64,000 bases of DNA from Membranipora membranacea (GCA_914767715.1 OU612073.1:20834001-20898000), one strand, 5' to 3'; positions 11,801 to 21,823 are shown, numbered from the stretch's first letter. Numbers and translations are program-made. Notes: generated by a model from the sequence alone, not told the origin.

Positions 11801-14800
11801 ACTGCCAATTTTTTCTTGATATAAAATTTTTAAGTTGCAAAATGAAAAACAACCGCTTCATGAGTAATGTCTGAGTTCGGCAATAAAATACAAACACTTC
11901 CTTTTAAAAAGAAGACGATCCTCTGAACTCTCTTATTGATTGTAACACATTATCACTTCTCTTCAGTACATCGCAAGGCTAATGTCCGTCCGCCGTTTAG
12001 TTCATTGACTTGCAATCTATAGCCACAACAAAAGAGTTATGATTTTGGCGAACATCTCCTATTTCGCAAAAATCAAGCCTAAAAGCGTTTAATGTGGTAC
12101 AACTCCATACATACTCATCGGTCCTACTAAATGGTGTCGGTACCTCCAGCTAAAATCATGCCTAATCTGATCGCACTGGCTTATCTAACAAATCAACAAA
12201 CTGGGTCGATCCAGTTTATTTTACCCACTTTCTCCCTCCTCCTGTATGTAGCTACATGTAAACACAACTCAGCTCTTTCTCATTCTTCCATGTGCACGAC
12301 TTTGCACACCAATCAACATAGAGTATAGTGGTACCGGCACCCAATACAATGTCAACAGCCCTTGTATATAATGGTGTCAGTGTTTGCCAAGTGTGGGAGC
12401 TGGGAAACATTTATTCACGTTTTGTCCTGTGGTGAAATTAATTTTGGGGCACAGACCAACGATCGATCGATCGTCTATCACTTGTTTGACTCAGGAGAAT
12501 GACTATTAGGTCTATCAGTGTTCCCCAACAATACCGGTAAACCTGTCTGTCTCCGCCCAATAGATAGTAGTACAAATAGATCTCCAAGAGCGAGCATTAG
12601 AGCTAAACCTGAATCGGCCACACCCAAGGTAGCAATAGTATATCTACCTATAAGATAAGCGCTGATGAAAAGATGGTAAAATAATGGTGTTGACAACTTG
12701 ATCTATGTTTGAGAGCCTGACCGATTGTCACTCCTTGACAGGTTTGTGACCCAATTATGTTCATATGGCTGTGATTCTTCAAGGTCTTGTACTTTTTGCA
12801 AGGACACAGAGTTTTGTGTGTGTGCCAAGTTGTTTATCCATCCCCTGCTCATCTTAACATCCGCTTGAGGTCCTAATCCTCACATTGCGTCACAAACCTC
12901 AGTATGGTGTTATAATAGTTAGAATACAGGAAAATAATAATCACGTCCTGTTAGTTCTTGTCATTCATTATCCGCCCAGCAATGGCTCCTAAAATCTTGA
13001 CCCAAAAGAATTATGCAGTCAGCAGCCAAACTGCCGACACTGAGGTTGATAATTTCCTAATTTGAATTTCTGATGAAAGTGGAATTGTGTTTCCTGTGTT
13101 ATGCTAATGGTGGTAGTCTTCCTAGTTCTCTATCTCCATAGGCAGAACTCTTTGTTTTTTTTCTAATGTAAGATGTAATTATGCTAATTAAAATCAAACA
13201 CAACCTGCTGAAAGTAACACGGCTCCCGGTTGATTTGTCGCTGTCTGAGCATAAATAATTCTACTTTTTGGTCCAGCTATTTCCTGCCTAGAGGTCATGA
13301 TCTGGACATTCAAACAGAACCGAGGTGCCAAATATATCAGTTCACTGTACTAAGCTACTTAAATGTCCATACCTTACGTCTTCTTTTGATATAATTACGA
13401 TATTTGTACTATTACAGTTCTCACTGGGATCGCTGGTGTATAAATACCAGCTGACTGCCGCTGTCACCGCTGCTACATGTTCAGGGTAAGTGTATCCTCC
13501 CTCACTATACCAGGAGTCTGGAGGAGGGGAGAGTTAGAAGCCTGGTGTACTGCGGGAGGTTGATTCCATCTTTATCTTGAACTTTTTGACTAACAGACTG
13601 GACAAGATAGGGCATGTACTTTATAAAATGATATAAAACATTTTTTTACAAGCTCGCAAAAAAATCATGTTGTCCACACTTTGAAAAGTATACTTTCCAC
13701 ATTCCCAGACAAGACAATGGTGTGTCAATGTGAAGTTCACTCCCAGAAGTTTTTGCATGACACTGTTTCATTTGTTCCGCAACTTGGAAGTGATTTTTTT
13801 GCCTGTATTTCCCATCCATGGCCTTGGAGATCTTAGAATGTTGCATCATTGATTGCCATGGTTACCTCAACCATAGATCATTACAGTTGGACCAGAACTG
13901 AATGACGTTCTCTCAGCACAGAATAATACAATAATTATGTGTTTTCAGGTTACACATTGGCCTTAATCAACACAAGAGCTGGACTGGTGTCTTTTCAGAT
14001 CTGAAAATCAACGTAAGTTTGCATACATCCCTAGATTATAATCCTGCTTTGACATACCGTAGTGTGTGTGATTGAGAAAGTTTTTGTCACGGATACTGTT
14101 ACCTGGTACACCCGTGCTCTCTCACATTCAGACTGTAACATCCAGCAAACCAAATGCACTCATGACTTATGCTAAAGCAGAAGCTGATGCATTTCATAAC
14201 TCCCATCGGTCATCCAGCTGGTTGTGGGTCTAGTTTTTGAAACTGGCCCAGATTATTGCTAGGGACCTTTCATTCTCAACTGATGTCTTTGGTTGATAAT
14301 GGAGGGCCACTATTGGCACTCAGGTTTGACCACCTTATCCCCCTCTCAGTGAGGCCTAAAACACTTACAAAGGTTCAAACCCCAGTGGTTCCTCAATTAA
14401 TTTTCAAATACACATCAAGTCTCTGAGGATCAGCTGAGTTTTGGTGTGAAGTGAAGTCAACATTATAACCACTTATCAAACCGCTGAGGCTGACGTCAGC
14501 GTATATGTTCACAATGGTGACTTTGATCGAACTTCTGAGGTTGCAACTGCTCAGTGTGTTTTTACTGTAAGATTGGAATGAGGAAAGGCCCTAATATGGG
14601 TACACATGCTTCATCAATAAGCCATCTACGTCCAGGGGTATCACCAGATGCCTTCCCTTATCCCATATTTAGAGCCAATAGCCTGACCAACAAACTCATT
14701 AACACTCTAATCTCTGTATAACATCTTCTAATTAGAAGCCAATAATTGGTAAACGATAAATCTTACCTTCAAATTAACTGACCTGTCAGGGCCCATATAT

Positions 14801-16060
14801 AGGATGGTATTTAAAATCCTTGATAATTAATTGTAATTATCCCTCTTACCTATCATCTGGTCCTGTTAAGAATGTGATAAACAATTTGGCAGAATGGTGC
14901 AGTGGAAATATTTATCCCCAAATCTCTGTGAAGTGGTCCTGTTTGTTGATACAGCTCCTCTCATTAGGGCCTCACTAATGAGAGGGCACTCCAGGCTTTT
15001 ATTTCACCTGTAATTATGAGGTGCTTGACTTGGCGGATTGTCTCGCTTTGTGGAAGGTTGCGCCTCAAACTTTAAGATTTTGTAGCTTTTGAAAGAACGT
15101 CAACATAGAATTTAAATTGGATTAACCATCATATCATATCATATCATATCATGAATCTCACAAAACATAAAATAATACGCGATTGGAAAGATGCCAATAC
15201 TTGTTCTCATCCAAGTTGCAGCATAAGCCATGACGTTCAAAGTTTCAGCTACTGGATTTGTGAGATCAACTTGGCAAAGTTGGCATATTGGACTCGAAAA
15301 TTTTACTAAGCACTGCTGATTTTCAAAGGCACCTCTTTTCATCTTGCCGTATAGGCACAAGTCTCTCCTGTTGATGTATAAGATGGTCAAACCTTTTTGA
15401 AGGCTTTGTATGGGATGGCCCACTAACACAGATATTCTTCATCCCTTACTTCTTGATGCAAGAAATATTCATTCGTAAGCAACATAATCATTCTAAAAAA
15501 GCTCTTACTCACAGATGATGAGTGAACCTTTTTATAACAAGAAGTAAGCTAGAGTGCGATCATCCCCCCACATCTATAACATCAGCCACATAGTGGGCAT
15601 GGTGCAATCATGTTACAATCACAGAGTAAGGATACATCCTTACTCTGTGGTACAAGCAAATTTTGAAAGGACCATAACACAGCACTGCATCAATCCAGCT
15701 TTCCCTCAGGTTGCAAATATACATCCGCGACCGCTCTCGCTCCCGGGAGGGGGCCGTCGGGCACTGGGGGCAAGCGTCTGGGGGGCTCAGACTAAATGCT
15801 TCTTGGTATCTCAGTCTGGACAAGACTGGAGACTTGTTCTGCAGATAATACTGATACCATTTGTGGCAACCATAGACCTAATATAATACATAAATATATT
15901 AATTCTATGGTGACAACAGACTTAACCGGTTTTTTATGCACATTGTAGCAAGTTATTGACCACCTGTATGTTAATAAATGTTTAACCAATTTTGTTTGTT
16001 GTTTTGCAGAAGCAGCTGGCAAGAGGATCGGCTTATTTTTACCGTAAGGCTGTATTGTAA
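2696..16060 (+). CDS. MTCH2: MTCH2-like mitochondrial carrier homolog (11 exons, complete)
   Basis: MTCH2 is a divergent SLC25-type protein of the outer mitochondrial membrane, known for tBID recruitment and insertion of alpha-helical membrane proteins. The CDS joins 2696-2866, 3316-3403, 3835-3944, 4194-4277, 4543-4600, 6348-6459, 8769-8880, 9841-9873, 13418-13485, 13949-14012 and 16010-16060. This gives 316 residues; human MTCH2 has 303. All phases agree. Family blocks in order are QVGYEPL, LFTGMTPKILN, SHPFHVVMVRM, YKEEGLAGFY, GFTPRWLAEMLTV, and a C-terminal ARGSAYFYRKAVL that matches the family's RGNSLFFRKV end. The classical carrier PX[DE]XX[KR] signatures are degenerate, as in MTCH proteins. 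The first ~35 residues form a Ser/Glu-rich extension, longer than in the human protein. MTCH1 is the alternative name; the lack of a long Ala/Gly N-terminus favours MTCH2. Confidence 0.9.
3316..3403 (+). CDS. MTCH2: MTCH2-like exon 2
   Basis: It starts after TTGTAG with VGYEPLEPEYG and ends phase 1 at G|GTATGT. The VGYEPL block is strongly conserved in MTCH proteins. Confidence 0.85.
3835..3944 (+). CDS. MTCH2: MTCH2-like exon 3
   Basis: Acceptor TTTCAG, donor AAG|GTAAGT. It encodes the FTGMTPKILNTISATIT block, equivalent to the human LFTGLTPRLCSGVLGTVV segment. Confidence 0.88.
4194..4277 (+). CDS. MTCH2: MTCH2-like exon 4
   Basis: Twenty-eight codons in phase 0 between TTGTAG and GAG|GTAATT. 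It encodes a polar linker starting FIREKLPYTGED. It was found only by phase and position, as no long open frame shows it. Confidence 0.75.
4543..4600 (+). CDS. MTCH2: MTCH2-like exon 5
   Basis: Starts after CTACTACAG and reads MAVNCASKSAAVVVSHPFH, ending phase 1 before GTAAGT. It matches the human ARSAATLITHPFHV carrier-repeat motif. Confidence 0.9.
6348..6459 (+). CDS. MTCH2: MTCH2-like exon 6
   Basis: Acceptor GTTACAG, donor CAG|GTTAGT. It encodes VMVRMICSVISKDQAY then YKEEGLAGFY, matching the human IYREEGILGFF block of the second repeat. Confidence 0.92.
7047..8041. mobile_element. ~1 kb TA-flanked inverted-repeat DNA transposon (non-autonomous)
   Basis: The element lies in intron 6 of the MTCH2-like gene. 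Its left end GGGGAAGGCGGGGCACGTTG and the reverse complement of its right end, GGGGAAGGTGGGGTACGTTG, are inverted repeats of about 24 bp. Each end is flanked by TA (7045-7046 and 8042-8043), consistent with a TA target-site duplication of the Tc1/mariner kind. The core motif GGGGCACGTTGA recurs inside on both strands: a 24-bp tandem pair at 7393-7439, and single copies at about 7791-7804, 7822-7836 and 7842-7856. No transposase frame is visible, so it is probably mobilised in trans. The superfamily assignment is inference. Confidence 0.75.
7393..7439 (+). repeat. Tandem pair of a 24-bp unit inside the transposon
   Basis: Two direct copies of CTGTTGGGGCACGTTGAGCC plus four bases. The unit contains the same motif as the element's termini, so it looks like an internal transposase-binding array. 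Confidence 0.75.
8769..8880 (+). CDS. MTCH2: MTCH2-like exon 7
   Basis: Acceptor TCTACAG, donor GTG|GTAAGG. It reads GFTPRWLAEMLTVTLGGS, equivalent to the human GLVPRLLGDILSLWL segment. Confidence 0.92.
9841..9873 (+). CDS. MTCH2: MTCH2-like micro-exon 8
   Basis: A 33-nt, 11-codon exon (RSSPNYNALVQ) between a strong TTTTTTTCTGTAG acceptor and a CAG|GTGAGT donor. Phase 0 on both sides. Confidence 0.8.
10217..10411 (-). pseudogene. Possible coding relic in intron 8 of the MTCH2-like gene
   Basis: A 64-residue frame starts MVLIKSETESDDLETLTVAA and contains FFEQMVEESRQRNIERKD, a charged composition more like real protein than random intron sequence. It stops early, and the reading seems to continue in another frame. 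It could be a remnant of a transposon accessory (SANT/trihelix-like) protein. That is a guess from the charged helix alone. Confidence 0.2.
11401..11434. repeat. Dispersed palindrome family, copy A
   Basis: The core AGTAAGGATATATCCTTACT at 11408-11427 is a perfect 20-bp palindrome. The flanks match the family consensus with substitutions in both arms. Confidence 0.75.
11518..11580. repeat. Inverted repeat with 13-bp perfect arms
   Basis: CAGGTCATTTTCT at 11518-11530 pairs exactly with AGAAAATGACCTG at 11568-11580, across a 37-nt spacer. It lies in intron 8 of the MTCH2-like gene, between two other fold-backs. Confidence 0.7.
11642..11669. repeat. Perfect 12-bp hairpin
   Basis: ACCACTAAGCAT, loop CGGT, then ATGCTTAGTGGT. 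The stem is perfect. It is too short for a miRNA precursor and has no U tract, so a fold-back repeat is the likelier reading. Confidence 0.7.
13418..13485 (+). CDS. MTCH2: MTCH2-like exon 9
   Basis: Acceptor ATTACAG, donor GG|GTAAGT. It encodes FSLGSLVYKYQLTAAVTAAT, the third-repeat helix that aligns with the human TGFFASMLTYPFVLVSNL region. Confidence 0.8.
13949..14012 (+). CDS. MTCH2: MTCH2-like exon 10
   Basis: Acceptor GTTTTCAG completes a Gly codon. It reads LHIGLNQHKSWTGVFSDLK and ends phase 0 at AAC|GTAAGT. Confidence 0.82.
15131..15151 (+). repeat. ATATC microsatellite
   Basis: Four consecutive ATATC-type pentamers in intron 10 of the MTCH2-like gene. Confidence 0.7.
15618..15650. 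repeat. Dispersed palindrome family, copy B
   Basis: Left arm ATCACAGAGTAAGGATA and right arm ATCCTTACTCTGTGG, with a single C for T at the centre. It lies in intron 10 of the MTCH2-like gene. Confidence 0.78.
15728..15795. other. GC-rich patch in intron 10 of the MTCH2-like gene
   Basis: A block rich in G+C and CpG, including CTCCCGGGAG and long G runs, sits about 80 nt after palindrome copy B in otherwise AT-rich intron. It does not read as a known exon. It could be an inserted repeat or a small regulatory island. Confidence 0.5.
16010..16060 (+). CDS. MTCH2: MTCH2-like exon 11 (C-terminus)
   Basis: Starts after GTTTTGCAG with KQLARGSAYFYRKAVL and a TAA stop. It resembles the conserved MTCH C-terminal helix. 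Confidence 0.88.
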   Translation, partial: KQLARGSAYFYRKAVL

Positions 16061-16253
16061 ATGAGACTAGAGGACCCCTTGTTTCAGCTCCATACTTATA
16101 ACTCCAATAATGACACCATGCCTTAATTAAATAGGGTCATGTGGGGTCTGCTGACATAGGCGGCAGGTTACTGAGTGAAATCTATCAATGTTTAGTGTTT
16201 TATAAAGATATTAATTATGTCCGTGATCATGTTCTATTACTTCTTTCAAGTAC

Positions 16254-16259
16254 AATAAA
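16254..16259 (+). terminator. Poly(A) signal AATAAA for the MTCH2-like gene
   Basis: A canonical hexamer lies 194 nt after the stop codon, giving a short 3' UTR. Confidence 0.6.
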
Positions 16260-17007
16260 GTCATAACTAAATTCATATATCATCTTGTCACCTCATAGTG
16301 TGATATGTCCTAGCTGGAAGCCAAGGAGAACTTTGGTTTCCTGGAACTCGACGATCAATCAATTCATCAACAAATAATACGATGAGTTTGCAGTTTTATA
16401 TATAATGTTACGAGTTTTATTGTCATCCAGACAATTTTCATCAATAGATAACCAGTAGAAAGATGCTCTGTACAGTAGCTTTTGAAGCTGATTCCGTAAT
16501 ATTTTACAAGTAGCGAAAATAAGATGCATGCATAGAAGCCGGCACGCAAAACAAGGTTATAGAAAACAAATAAACATAGTAGACAAGAATATCTCACAAT
16601 ACAACTATAGCATACAATTTACAATGTTAAATAGAATTCTATTTAAATAATTATAGCAATTTTAACAAGACTATTTTTCTACAATAAATAAATTGTAAAC
16701 ATGTAAATGAAGAAATTTTCCAAAAAAAACAAGCAAAATTTATGTTGAGATCAAGTTACAAACAAAAGTTTAGAGGGTTGTCATGAATTGTAATAATTGT
16801 AATAATAAATAGTTTTGGGTGCGGCAAGAGAGTTATCTCCTCTTTTACAGGCTTGAAAATAAATGGATTAAAAACATGTGCAATAAATACAAAACTGAGA
16901 AGTAGAAGCATTTGGCTATAGGGCTTGCCTGGACCATAGAACCGCAGCAAATAGCATGCAAGTCATGTCTAATTGTTATATGAATCATGACACTACGGTA
17001 GTAAAGA

Positions 17008-17100
17008 TGTGCGCGGCCTTACGTCATAAGTGATAGCGCTGCGGTAACAGGTTGTATTAGCGTTGTGTATAGTAGTAGAAGATGGCTGCAGGCAGAGATT
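17008..17100. promoter_or_regulatory. Orphan promoter-like patch with CRE-like site
   Basis: TTACGTCATAAG at 17019-17030 (a CRE/ATF-like core) follows a GCGCGG run and precedes a CpG-containing stretch. AAGATGGCTGC at 17080-17090 resembles YY1-type sites found near transcription starts. The ATG at 17082 opens only 30 codons (MAAGRDLRSC..., stop at 17174) in a good start context. No downstream exon was identified on either strand, so the transcript, if any, is unknown. Confidence 0.35.
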
Positions 17101-18807
17101 TACGCAGCTGTCTGTACAGTCAGACTCTGGTAGCTTATCGAGATCATCATTGTTTACTCACAGTATCACACTGAAATATAAGAGAATAATCCCACGTCAA
17201 GCTACCGACATTACATAACATGGTGCAGAATCAGTTGGTCAAACTGACACGCTATCAATGACACCAATGCCCAAGTCCTAAAGGGCACCTGTCCACCTAA
17301 TCTGCTTAGAAAGGAAGCACCTGCACAGAACAACGGTTCTTCACCCATGTCTGGCCACTGACCTACTTGCCAAAACTGGCCATGCCATGGCACCCAATGA
17401 ACATGTATACCATGCAATGAAATTTACCAACGAACCATAAAAAACATAACCTTGGTGTGGACCGAACGCTATCTCGGCTTGTTCAAATGCAGGTTCTCAG
17501 TCTAACTCATAAGTTTGAATATGATGCTTAGGGCATATGACAGCTCCCAAAGTGGACGCCACCCTCTATTGTCAATATTGTTGCAAGAGTTTAGGTCAGG
17601 TTATATCTTATCTGCCGCTGGTTTATCAGCATGGCACACGCTTGTTACGCTGATGTCAGCTATGGGGAACCTCGGAACCGCTTCGCTCAAAGCCTAGCTT
17701 GCAGAGGTGCCAAGTTTTGTGGCGTCAATACCTCATATTCTGATAGTTTTAAATTATATGACATGGACAATGGAGTAAGATGGCGTTGGCTGTAAGCCAA
17801 CAGAAATTCTGTGGCATGATTTTAGCTCCATCATTAGACCCTAGAAGTACTAACGCTGTATTATCTACTGGCTCCTACTCTATGCATTAAATGAAATTAT
17901 AGCTTTATATTTGTGCTTGTCTAGTATTTTTTATGTTGGTCATGTAATACCCTAGATCGTCATTATTGAGTGGCTGAGCCTTCTGTCAAAAATCAGATCA
18001 AGTTATTTAGCTTTATAAAGTTGCAGGTCATTTTTATTGTCAACAGTAGGCCACTGTACCCTGATTTTCTAAACATGCGCTTCTTTTTAAATGAGCAAAT
18101 CAAAAATGAGGATATCATCGATGTTCAAAATTGGTCAAACACTAATTGAGTAACATAGAACAAAGGACTTGTATTCCAATAAAAAGGGTCCCTTCGACCT
18201 CAATCCAGCAGTGGGGATTTAAACAATGTGTTTGATGAGTAGGGCTCTGCAAGCTATGCCAACAATTGCATCAATTTCACGCTAACATGTCTCAAACAAA
18301 GGGGCCCTTCAATTTCAAATAATTGAGCCCAATCCGTTGCATTCAAACAAAAGAATAGTTTATCTAGGGGCTTCTGTTTGGTAGCGTGCCCCTAATGTTA
18401 ACCTGTACCCTCAATACACTAAGCATCTATACAGGCCATATAGTACAATCAAATCAAAATAGACGCCCACTGCAACAAACATTCCCACATGGAGGGCTTT
18501 TTGAAAATTGTAATCACAGTGAGACACACATGCTCGAGATTTAAAAGACAAAGGGCTCGAGGAAAGCTTCACTGCAGCTGTTTCTAGTGGGAAATTCAAA
18601 ATTTTGTCCATTGTGCAAATTCTCCATAAAAACTATTCCAGAGTAAAAATTTCTTGCGCTGAATTTAATCAGGAAGGGTCTATATAATTGCTCAATTTTA
18701 TGGTCTAAATTACTACCGAATCAAACCAGTGAACCGGCATAATAATCTCCAAACTACCAAATTCTAAGAAAAGTTGCACCCAGTAAATATAAGTAACTTT
18801 AGGCTTA

Positions 18808-18863
18808 TTTTGGTACACTTTTTTGGTACACTTTTTTGGTACATTTTTTGGGTACATTTTTTG
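18808..18863 (+). repeat. 13-bp tandem repeat, four copies
   Basis: GGTACA recurs at 18812, 18825, 18838 and 18851, exactly 13 bp apart, separated by T-rich spacers. Confidence 0.8.
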
Positions 18864-18884
18864 CGCCTACTTTAGCCGCCAGTA

Positions 18885-18890
18885 TTTATT
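18885..18890 (-). terminator. Candidate poly(A) signal for the CDK-inhibitor gene
   Basis: TTTATT on the plus strand is AATAAA on the minus strand, about 580 nt beyond the stop codon. Another hexamer lies at 18033-18038. The choice between them is uncertain. Confidence 0.3.
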
Positions 18891-19472
18891 GTGTTGCTTT
18901 TATGGGTGTGCCAAAATTTTCGATGCTCAAAATGCATGTAATCCCAGGGCAGGAGTAGTGTGTATTATATCAATACAATGTTTAGATTTGTAATAACTTT
19001 ATCCAGGGCCGCTGGACAGATGATATGACAAATTGTCATTCACAGCCCATCGGCTTGTGAGATTAGCCAGTGGCCAAGCTGTGTTTACTTAGCAATTTAC
19101 AAATTTAGGTCAGCTCCGGCTGGCTGTTGCGCACCGACTGGCAGTTCCAGGGTGCTAAGAATATCGATCTGCCCACAATTTACTAAGGAAATCCTGGTAT
19201 TCAATACTGATATGCGCAATAAAATTTGGTCAGTAAACTGAACGGCAATGAAGGTAGCTTATACAGTAAGCTCTAGTAATAGTCTAGACCACAGACTAAG
19301 ACAATCTCAAAATACCACAACTCACTACCGATATCATCTAGTCTCTAGAGTGTCCGAATGTACTAAATAAGGGGGCACACAAAGGTTACACTACACAGCT
19401 AAAGCTATATAGCACAGAGAGTAGATAATTACCTCATTCTCAGAATATCACAGGAAAGCTAGAGACGAAGAA

Positions 19473-19633
19473 TCAGGATTGGCTCTCTTCCTCATCCAAT
19501 TTGGCAATGGGTGTAAAAATAGATCTGGACACATCAGACTTCTCAGCTTCACGCCTAAGCCCTTCACTTCTGAATCGTTTAGTTCTGGACTCTTCTGTTG
19601 AAGGTGTAGAACGCTTCTTTTGACGGAAAAAAT
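19473..19633 (-). CDS. CDKN1: CDK-inhibitor exon 2 (PIP box and nuclear tail)
   Basis: Starts after TTCTTGTAG. The first two bases complete Asp146, giving DFFRQKKRSTPSTEES, close to p57 DFFAKRKRSAPE. Basic clusters RQKKR and RTKRFR suggest a nuclear localisation signal. Ends LDEEESQS and TGA. Confidence 0.87.
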
Positions 19634-21029
19634 CTACAAGAAGGAAATGCCACATGTCACAACTTTGAAAAGCATAAAAAAAACATCAAATCGATAGCTA
19701 GTACCAACTAGATCTGGCGAGTTGCTAACCTTGCAGGGATCTCTGGCCTACTCCTATTGGCTTGAGATTACTTGACACCATAATAACCATCAAAAAGAGC
19801 TACAGGCCTTTTTGCAGCCCACTCTTTCTTTTCAGCGACACAGTTAAAGCTTCACAATTATAGCCTATTACAAGTCAGTGACCGATACAAGCTAACTGTT
19901 ACTCAACATTAGTGTTGGGTGAGACCTTGTCAATTCCATCTAAGAAAACTTAAGATCAAATCCAGTGAATATCTTATATTTTCTCCCTCCCAAGCGTTTA
20001 AAATCACAATGTCATGGTAATGCTTCTCTGTAGCGTTCAAAAGCATAACCCGTTCAAAAGAATAACTAAAATTATCAACTCTTCTTTTTCTTGGTCTAGT
20101 ATCCTGTTAAAGCTTTAGAGAGAATTTATAGGCTTCCATGAACCAGCTGATCATATTTTTATATCGGAGCAATTTGAGACCCTTTGAATGACACAACACA
20201 AACCACAAATCTATTTATTATCAGAGTAGGGAAGCGGACCTTTGAAAACTGTTCTATGTGACTTATTTACAGAAACAACAAAGCAGTGCTGGGGTTATAA
20301 CAGTCAACCAATATTGACACAGCCTTTGCAGATTTGCGGCAAATTCAAATCAAATTCAAAGTTTTATGCAATTAACCACAGATCAATTTTAATAATGACA
20401 TAGTTAGCCGAATCATCATTGAGCAGACAAAGCAATGCTGAGCAAGCATAAAACTTGCATGCAAGCAAGCTTATAGATTACCAACAACTGTTGCCATAAC
20501 ACAATTTTGGCTCAGATGCTGTTTCTATGTGTTTAGGGTTAGCATCCTGATATGTTAAAATGTATGTTTAGTATATTTAGCTGTAATACATACCGGGAAG
20601 TTTGAGTTGCGTTGAAGGGCTCTCGACAGAAACCACTGCAGGTCGAATAGATTTAGATGGACTAGATATTGTAGGAGATGTGCACGGTGATGACTCTGTA
20701 CTTGTGGCAGCATCGGAAACTTCATCAGCTCGCGTTAATCCAAGAGAGAATTTAACATTATTATCCTCGAGTACATGTGTCGTGGCTGGAAGTGGTACTT
20801 TCTCCCATTCATGGCGACCTCCTAGAACCGGCTTTTCTTTCTTGAAATCAAAGTCCCATCTCAACCTGTCATTTGTTTGAATATCATTCATCATTTGATT
20901 TAAATCAGATTTTAGACTTTCGTGATCTGGCTCTCCGAAAAGACACTTCTTCAATGCTGCTGATGGTTTTATATCCATTTTGTTTCTCTTGAATCTCCAG
21001 TTGTTTCCAGAGGGGCAGATATCCAGCAT
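19473..21029 (-). CDS. CDKN1: Cip/Kip cyclin-dependent kinase inhibitor (p21/p27/p57/dacapo family)
   Basis: Cip/Kip proteins bind cyclin-CDK complexes in the nucleus and arrest the cell cycle. Two exons, 21029-20594 and 19633-19473, give 198 residues. The inhibitory domain is clear: KKCLFGEPDHE (cyclin-docking LFG, residues 27-37), then RWDFDFKKEKP and GGRHEWEKV (kinase-binding, about 57-78), matching p27 LFGPVDHE, WNFDFQNHKP and YEWQEV. A PIP box, QLKLPDFF (141-148), followed by RQKKR is formed across the splice junction, as in p21 and p57. T186-P187 near the C-terminus is a possible CDK site, placed much like p27 T187. The Tyr of the p27 FYYRP element is absent; the aligned residues are LPATTHV. 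Translation could instead start at M18. Assignment within the family is not possible by eye. Confidence 0.9.
20594..21029 (-). CDS. CDKN1: CDK-inhibitor exon 1 (kinase-inhibitory domain)
   Basis: Encodes residues 1-145 and ends phase 1 at CCCG|GTATGT. The alternative start M18 is at 20978. The downstream half is Ser/Thr/Pro-rich with several SP and TP sites (PCTSPTISSPSKSIRP). Confidence 0.88.
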
Positions 21030-21300
21030 GTTTAGATGAGAATTGTGTGTATGTGTCCGCCGCTGCCGTCAAAGTCCTGCCTGTCTAGCTAAAGCCGTTT
21101 AGTTCAGTGATGATTGTAATACACGCTTCTCTTGTTTATGGATTGGCTTGGGCAAGCATCACCGCCCTAATAACAGTAGTAAATGATTTAATCTGATTGG
21201 TCAGTTTGGTATTTAGGGGCGGAGCTTCGCAAAAGGAATAATATGGGCCAGAAGGGCAAGCGCTCCGGACCAACCCAATTATGTATACTGAGCAAATATT
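21030..21300 (-). promoter_or_regulatory. Probable CDK-inhibitor 5' UTR and promoter
   Basis: Sequence directly upstream of the start. A CCAAT box on the minus strand lies at 21196-21200 (ATTGG on plus), about 170 nt from the ATG. No TATA box is obvious. Confidence 0.4.
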
Positions 21301-21823
21301 CTTTCAAAAGAAAGTTGTTGATTTGTAGTTAGTATTATTTGATACCGTTGAGAGTGGCACTAATTTTTGATTTGGAGAATTATGACAATGGACATCTTAT
21401 TTGTATCGCTGGACATAATAGAGAAGCGATGTGTTTATTCACCATTGTAATCGGTCTATTTGAATAGATAGCAGGATAGCGTCTATAGCTGGCGTTGTTT
21501 TTGAACTGTTGGTTGAAAAGCCACAAAATTGATTGATTGTATAACCAGGTATAACAGTATTTGGCTAACATCCAATATCATGATAGTTTGAATGAAGCTA
21601 CTGGTATAAGGTCAAATATTCCTACCTCATCCATATCTAGCTGCATAGTTGAATAGTTGCATATTTGAATGTATACTTTTAAATTCACCAAGATCTAGAG
21701 GTTTTTGAATAGCGCTATAAAAAATGTGCCCATAAGATTTGAGTTCAGCTAAGCAAAGTGTATGGTGGACAAGGCCAATTGAGGCAGGCAGATCTCTAAG
21801 GGGAAACTAGAGGGGTATAAGTG

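Larger units (their letters stand above)
16261..19472. other. Intergenic interval between convergent MTCH2-like and CDK-inhibitor genes
   Basis: No supported coding exon. It contains the promoter-like patch near 17.0 kb and a 13-bp tandem repeat near 18.8 kb. The short open frames here have no recognisable motif. Confidence 0.6.

Noticed and set aside
14371-14386. A tRNA B-box-like GGTTCAAACCC.
   Set aside because: Flanking bases do not form a T-arm stem and no matching A box or acceptor stem is visible.
15554-15886. A 110-codon plus-strand frame and its minus-strand partner.
   Set aside because: Both read through palindrome copy B and the GC-rich patch; the openness on both strands comes from the repeat, not from coding.
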